Part shown: positions 60,610 to 64,000 of the stretch, piece after piece
Layout of the letters: every line of letters begins with the position of its first letter
Numbering within the stretch: the stretch's first letter is position 1
From: Pseudomonadota bacterium
GTDB lineage: Bacteria > Pseudomonadota > Alphaproteobacteria > Rhizobiales > Xanthobacteraceae
NCBI GenBank assembly: GCA_023386885.1
Contig: JAEWIX010000048.1
Span: 93,649 to 157,648 of the forward strand
Reading direction: 5' to 3'
DNA: 64,000 bases
Made by a program: the position numbers and the translations under genes
Notes under the pieces: generated by a model
Database searches by the model: none
The model's input: the letters and a program-made list of their open reading frames with translations, nothing else
Told to the model about the DNA's origin: nothing

Positions 60610-61365
60610 ATGACTATCGGACATGAAACCATGGGCAACGGCCCGCACAAGGTGATCGTGCTGCACGGTTGGTTCGGCGATCACACCACGTTTCGTCCGA
60701 TGCGCGATGCGCTCAGTCTCGACGAATTCACGTATGCGATGGTGGCCTATCGCGGCTACGGACTGTCGCGAAAGATCACCGGCAACTACACGATGGCGGA
60801 AATTTCCGCTGACGTCCGCGCACTGGCGGATGAACTGGGCTGGAACGAGTTCAGCCTGATCGGTCATTCGATGGGCGGCATGGCGGTGCAGCGCGTGCTG
60901 GCCGATGCGCCGCAGCGGGTGCGCAAGCTGGTGGCGGTAACGCCGGTGCCGGCCTCGGGCGTGCCGTTCGATCCAGACGGCTGGGCGCTGTTCGACGGGG
61001 CTGCGGCCAGCCTCGACAATCGCCGCGGCATCATCGATTTCACCACCGGTAGCCGGTTGTCGAAGCGTTGGGTCGATCACGTTGCGCGTTATTCCGAGGA
61101 AACCTCCGACCGCGCCGCGTTCGCCGCCTATCTGCAGGCGTGGGCGAAGACCGACTTCCACACTGAGATTCAAGGCAAGACCACACCGGTGAAGGTCATC
61201 GTCGGCGCCAACGATCCGGCCTTGAATGCCGACGTGATGAAGGCAACTTATCTGACGTGGTATCCTAATTCCGAACTCGAAGTGATGGCCAACGCCGGCC
61301 ATTACCCGATGGATGAGACGCCGGTGGCGCTCGCGACGTCGATCGAGAATTTTCTCCGGGCGTAG
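60610..61365 (+). CDS. Alpha/beta-fold hydrolase
   Basis: 251 residues with an intact triad: S87 in GHSMGG, D202 in GANDPA and H231 in NAGHYPMDE; oxyanion HGWFGD near residue 20. AGGAGG precedes ATG 60610. It follows the monooxygenase by 119 bases with no gene between; it would be suited to open the ester or lactone produced, a common pairing. Substrate is inference. Confidence 0.9.
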   Translation: MTIGHETMGNGPHKVIVLHGWFGDHTTFRPMRDALSLDEFTYAMVAYRGYGLSRKITGNYTMAEISADVRALADELGWNEFSLIGHSMGGMAVQRVLADAPQRVRKLVAVTPVPASGVPFDPDGWALFDGAAASLDNRRGIIDFTTGSRLSKRWVDHVARYSEETSDRAAFAAYLQAWAKTDFHTEIQGKTTPVKVIVGANDPALNADVMKATYLTWYPNSELEVMANAGHYPMDETPVALATSIENFLRA

Positions 61366-61422
61366 AGTATTCACTGCCGCGGTGTGAATAACTCAAGACA
61401 ACAAGTAAGAGCAAAGGATCCG

Positions 61423-62589
61423 ATGTCACTACCTCATTTGTTTCAGCCGCTCACCTTGCGCGGCGTGACCCTGCCGAACCGCATCGTCATTTCGCCGATG
61501 TGCCAGTATTCCGCCATCGATGGTGTCGCCAACGATTGGCACTTTGTCCATCTCGGCAAATTCGCCCAGGGCGGCGCCGGTGTCGTGATGGTGGAAGCGA
61601 GTGCGGTAGTGGCTGAAGGCCGCATCACCCATGGCGACGTCGGGCTTTGGAATGACGAGCAGCAGGTGCCGTTGGCGCGCATCGCTGATTTCGTGCGCAG
61701 TCAGGGCTCGGTGCCGGCGATCCAGTTGGCCCATGCCGGGCGCAAGGCCAGCATGCAGCGGCCGTGGTACGGCAATGCGGCGCTCACCGCCGACGATCGC
61801 GCGCGGGGCGACATGCCGTGGCAGATCGTGGCGCCGAGTGAGATCCCGATGGAGGACGGCTGGCTGATGCCGCACGCACTCTCCATTGATGATATGAAGA
61901 AGCTGCGTGAAGCGTGGCGGTTGGCGACGTTGCGCGCGGCGGCCGCGGGCTTCGAGTTTCTCGAAGTGCACTGTGCCCACGGCTATCTGCTGCACGAGTT
62001 TTTGTCGCCGCTGTCCAACAAGCGCGACGACGCCTATGGCGGCGACCGTGCCGGCCGCATGCGTCATCCGCTGGAGATCATCGAGACGGTGCGCGCGGCA
62101 TGGCCGGCGGATAAGCCGCTTTCGGTGCGCGTCTCGTCGGTCGACGGTGTCGACGGCGGTGTGCAGATAGAGGATTCCGTCGCATTCGCACGTGAGGCCA
62201 AGGCGCGCGGCGCCGATGTGATCGATTGCTCGTCGGGAGGCCTGATGGGCTCTGCGACGGCGGCACGGATTCCGCGTGGCTACAGTTTCCAGGTGCCGTT
62301 TGCCGATGCGATCCGACGCGACGCGGAGATCGCCACCATGGCGGTGGGCCTGATCCTGCATCCGCAGCAGGCGGAAGACGTGCTGGTGCAAGGCCAGGCG
62401 GACTTGATCGGCATCGGCCGCGAGGCGCTGTTCGATCCGAACTGGCCGCAGCACGCGCGCCTCGCGCTCACCGAGGCGAATGGCGAAGTGTTTGGTGACT
62501 GGCCGAAGCAATATGGCTGGTGGCTGGAGCGTCGCGAGCCGGGCCTGCGTAAGCTCGAAGGCCCGGCATTGCCTTTCCGGAGGGGGTGA
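61423..62589 (+). CDS. NADH:flavin oxidoreductase, old yellow enzyme family (YqjM-like)
   Basis: 388 residues, FMN-binding TIM barrel. TLPNRIVISPMCQYSAIDG with the YqjM-type Cys, IQLAHAGRKAS, HCAHGYLLHEFLSPLSNKR (active-site region), and DLIGIGREALFDPNW at the phosphate end. Reduces activated C=C bonds, such as enones, with NAD(P)H. ATG 61423. Same strand as the monooxygenase and hydrolase; probably one catabolic unit. Confidence 0.92.
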   Translation: MSLPHLFQPLTLRGVTLPNRIVISPMCQYSAIDGVANDWHFVHLGKFAQGGAGVVMVEASAVVAEGRITHGDVGLWNDEQQVPLARIADFVRSQGSVPAIQLAHAGRKASMQRPWYGNAALTADDRARGDMPWQIVAPSEIPMEDGWLMPHALSIDDMKKLREAWRLATLRAAAAGFEFLEVHCAHGYLLHEFLSPLSNKRDDAYGGDRAGRMRHPLEIIETVRAAWPADKPLSVRVSSVDGVDGGVQIEDSVAFAREAKARGADVIDCSSGGLMGSATAARIPRGYSFQVPFADAIRRDAEIATMAVGLILHPQQAEDVLVQGQADLIGIGREALFDPNWPQHARLALTEANGEVFGDWPKQYGWWLERREPGLRKLEGPALPFRRG

Positions 62590-62609
62590 CGGCTTCGTTC
62601 AATTGGTGT

Positions 62610-62975
62610 TTACGCGCCCGCCGGCACCTGATCGAGGAATCCGGTGATGCTGCGGATGCGACCGCCGTTCAGCACCGCGAAATCCGTACCCTTGATGGGG
62701 CTGTCGGTGCCATCCGGGCCGAGTCCCCACGAGAAGCGGACGTGGTCGCCGTAGCCGTTGGGTTCGCCGATCAAGGCGAAGCGGAAATCCGGGAAGCGCT
62801 GCTGCACACCGGCGACGAGAGCGTCGATGCCGTCGTGGCCGTCGCCTTGCATCAGCGGATCGACATAGCGGGCATCGGCGGTCCAGTTGCCGGCGAGCAG
62901 GTTACGGCGGCGCTGCGGATCGCGTTCGTTCCACAGTTCGATGTAGCGTGCGGCAATCATCTTGGCGTCTGTCAT
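62610..62975 (-). CDS. NTF2-like / SnoaL-like domain protein
   Basis: 121 residues: ARYIELWNERDPQRRRNLLAGNW, DPLMQGDGHDGIDALVAGV and TGFLDQV follow the NTF2-like cone fold (polyketide cyclase/SnoaL, limonene epoxide hydrolase-like). AGGAGC upstream of ATG 62975. Function uncertain; isomerase, hydratase or ligand-binding roles are known in the family. Convergent with the ene-reductase gene. Confidence 0.8.
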   Translation of the reverse strand: MTDAKMIAARYIELWNERDPQRRRNLLAGNWTADARYVDPLMQGDGHDGIDALVAGVQQRFPDFRFALIGEPNGYGDHVRFSWGLGPDGTDSPIKGTDFAVLNGGRIRSITGFLDQVPAGA

Positions 62976-63065
62976 GGCGTGCTCCTGTTGCTGAGGTCTT
63001 CAATGACGCCAGTATCGGAGCCCGCGCGCGGTCAATCGATTACCTCGCAGGTTATCAACGCGAAA

Positions 63066-64000
63066 TCATCCCACCGCCTTCGCGGCTGCGCGGCCGGCCA
63101 CACGGCCGGAGAACAGGCAGCCGCCGAGGAAAGTGCCTTCCAGCGCGCGGTAGCCGTGCATGCCGCCGCCGCCGAAGCCTGCCGCTTCGCCGACCGCATA
63201 GAGGCCGGGGATGATCTCGCCGCCTGACCCGAACACCCGCGCGTCGAGATCGGTCTCGAAGCCGCCCAGTGTCTTGCGCGTCAGGATGTTGAGCCGCACT
63301 GCGATCAGCGGGCCGTGCGCGGGATCGAGGATGCGATGCGGCTTCGCGGTGCGGATCAGCTTGTCGCCGATGTAACGCCGCGCGTTGTGCAGGTTGATGA
63401 TCTGCGCATCCTTGGCATAGGCATTGGCGATCTCGCGGTCGCGCGCCTCGATCTGCGTGCGGACATCATCGATGCGCAGCAGGTTATCGCCGCTCAGGAT
63501 ATTCATCGCGCTGACAAGTTCATCGAGGTTGTCACGCACGATGAAGTCGGCGCCATGTTGTTTGAAGGCTTCCACCGGTGCGGGCGCGTCCTTGTTGGTG
63601 GCGCGCTTGAGTGTCATGCGCCAGCTCTTGCCGGTGAGGTCGGGATTCTGCTCGGAGCCCGACAGCGCGAATTCCTTCTTGATGATGCTCTGGGTCAGGA
63701 TGAACCACGAATAGTCGTAGCCGGTGGACATGATGTATTCGAGTTGGCCCAGTGTATCGGAGCCGGGGAATAGCGGCGCGGGCAGTCGCTTGCCGGTGGC
63801 GTCGAACCACATCGACGAGGGGCCCGGCAGGATGCGGATGCCGTGGCGCGGCCAAATCGGGCTCCAGTTCTCGATGCCCTCGACATAGTGCCACATGCGG
63901 TCGCGGTTGATCAGCCGCGCACCCGCGGCTTCGGTAATCTCGATCATTCGGCCGTCGACGTGTTCCGGCACGCCGGAGATAATCCGCTTCGGCGGCGCGC
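63066..64000 (-). CDS. FAD-binding dehydrogenase, fumarate reductase/KstD-like flavoprotein (5' end outside window)
   Basis: About 311 C-terminal residues are visible; the frame is open to the window edge (KRIISGVPEHVDG precedes the first GTG). GGFETDLDARVFGSGGEIIPGLYAVGEAAGFGGGGMHG, cited here as GLYAVGEAAGFGGGG and ALEGTFLGGCLFSGRVAG, is the C-terminal FAD-binding signature of the 3-ketosteroid dehydrogenase/flavocytochrome c group. Likely dehydrogenates a ketone or steroid-like substrate; the N-terminal FAD motif is not in the window. Confidence 0.88.
   Translation of the reverse strand, partial: APPKRIISGVPEHVDGRMIEITEAAGARLINRDRMWHYVEGIENWSPIWPRHGIRILPGPSSMWFDATGKRLPAPLFPGSDTLGQLEYIMSTGYDYSWFILTQSIIKKEFALSGSEQNPDLTGKSWRMTLKRATNKDAPAPVEAFKQHGADFIVRDNLDELVSAMNILSGDNLLRIDDVRTQIEARDREIANAYAKDAQIINLHNARRYIGDKLIRTAKPHRILDPAHGPLIAVRLNILTRKTLGGFETDLDARVFGSGGEIIPGLYAVGEAAGFGGGGMHGYRALEGTFLGGCLFSGRVAGRAAAKAVG

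Noticed and set aside
1..64000. CRISPR arrays, insertion sequences, prophage or integrase genes
   Set aside because: No regularly spaced direct repeats, transposase or phage-like genes were seen; repeats found are short intergenic palindromes.

Overview
The window is 64 kb of GC-rich (roughly two-thirds G+C by eye), densely coding chromosome from an alphaproteobacterium. The Bradyrhizobium/Rhodopseudomonas/Nitrobacter group is the best guess. Signs are a gcrA cell-cycle regulator, aerobic-type cobalamin genes, a SAM-II riboswitch (largely an alphaproteobacterial RNA), GANTC and CtrA-type sites, and palindromic intergenic repeats typical of that group. No phage, insertion sequence or CRISPR array was seen; the first and last genes run off the window.

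Layout. 1-1.5 kb: sulfur-metabolism metallo-beta-lactamase/rhodanese protein and a small phosphatase. 1.5-13.2 kb: cobalamin synthesis and uptake (cobS-cobT; cobP-cobO-cobQ; cobD-btuF-like; cobC; btuB-btuC-btuD-like), with two B12 riboswitches, one ahead of cobP and one ahead of btuB. 13.4-17.3 kb: small hypothetical genes and two MFS transporters. 17.5-21.7 kb: a three-gene exporter set (ATPase, FtsX-type permease, Tat-exported lipocalin-like protein). 21.8-23 kb: an orphan branched-chain-amino-acid-type binding protein.

23.2-40.1 kb: a Wzx/Wzy-type polysaccharide locus: two tandem CelD-like acyltransferases, a cupin/JmjC-like protein, three glycosyltransferases, Wzy, Wzx, a methyltransferase, a deacetylase, a GH10 glycanase, a Wzc-like protein with a broken P-loop, a WecG/TagA transferase and galE. 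The gene content recalls holdfast/unipolar-polysaccharide loci. A perfect CtrA-type box (TTAA-N7-TTAA) precedes the Wzc gene, and gcrA lies just beyond galE.

41-48.5 kb: argD-argF with a clear promoter and a perfect hairpin at the predicted transcript start, a VOC protein, hslO, apaG, then opgC with two periplasmic SGNH proteins, the first of which has lost catalytic residues. 48.6-56.3 kb: a second orphan binding protein, metZ behind a SAM-II riboswitch with two overlapping terminators, a double-domain dCTP deaminase, a HpaH-like hydratase, an unknown gene, a MATE exporter and tRNA-Gly(CCC). 56.4-64 kb: a large secreted SGNH hydrolase and a catabolic-looking set (Baeyer-Villiger monooxygenase, alpha/beta hydrolase, YqjM-like ene-reductase, NTF2-like protein, FAD-binding dehydrogenase).
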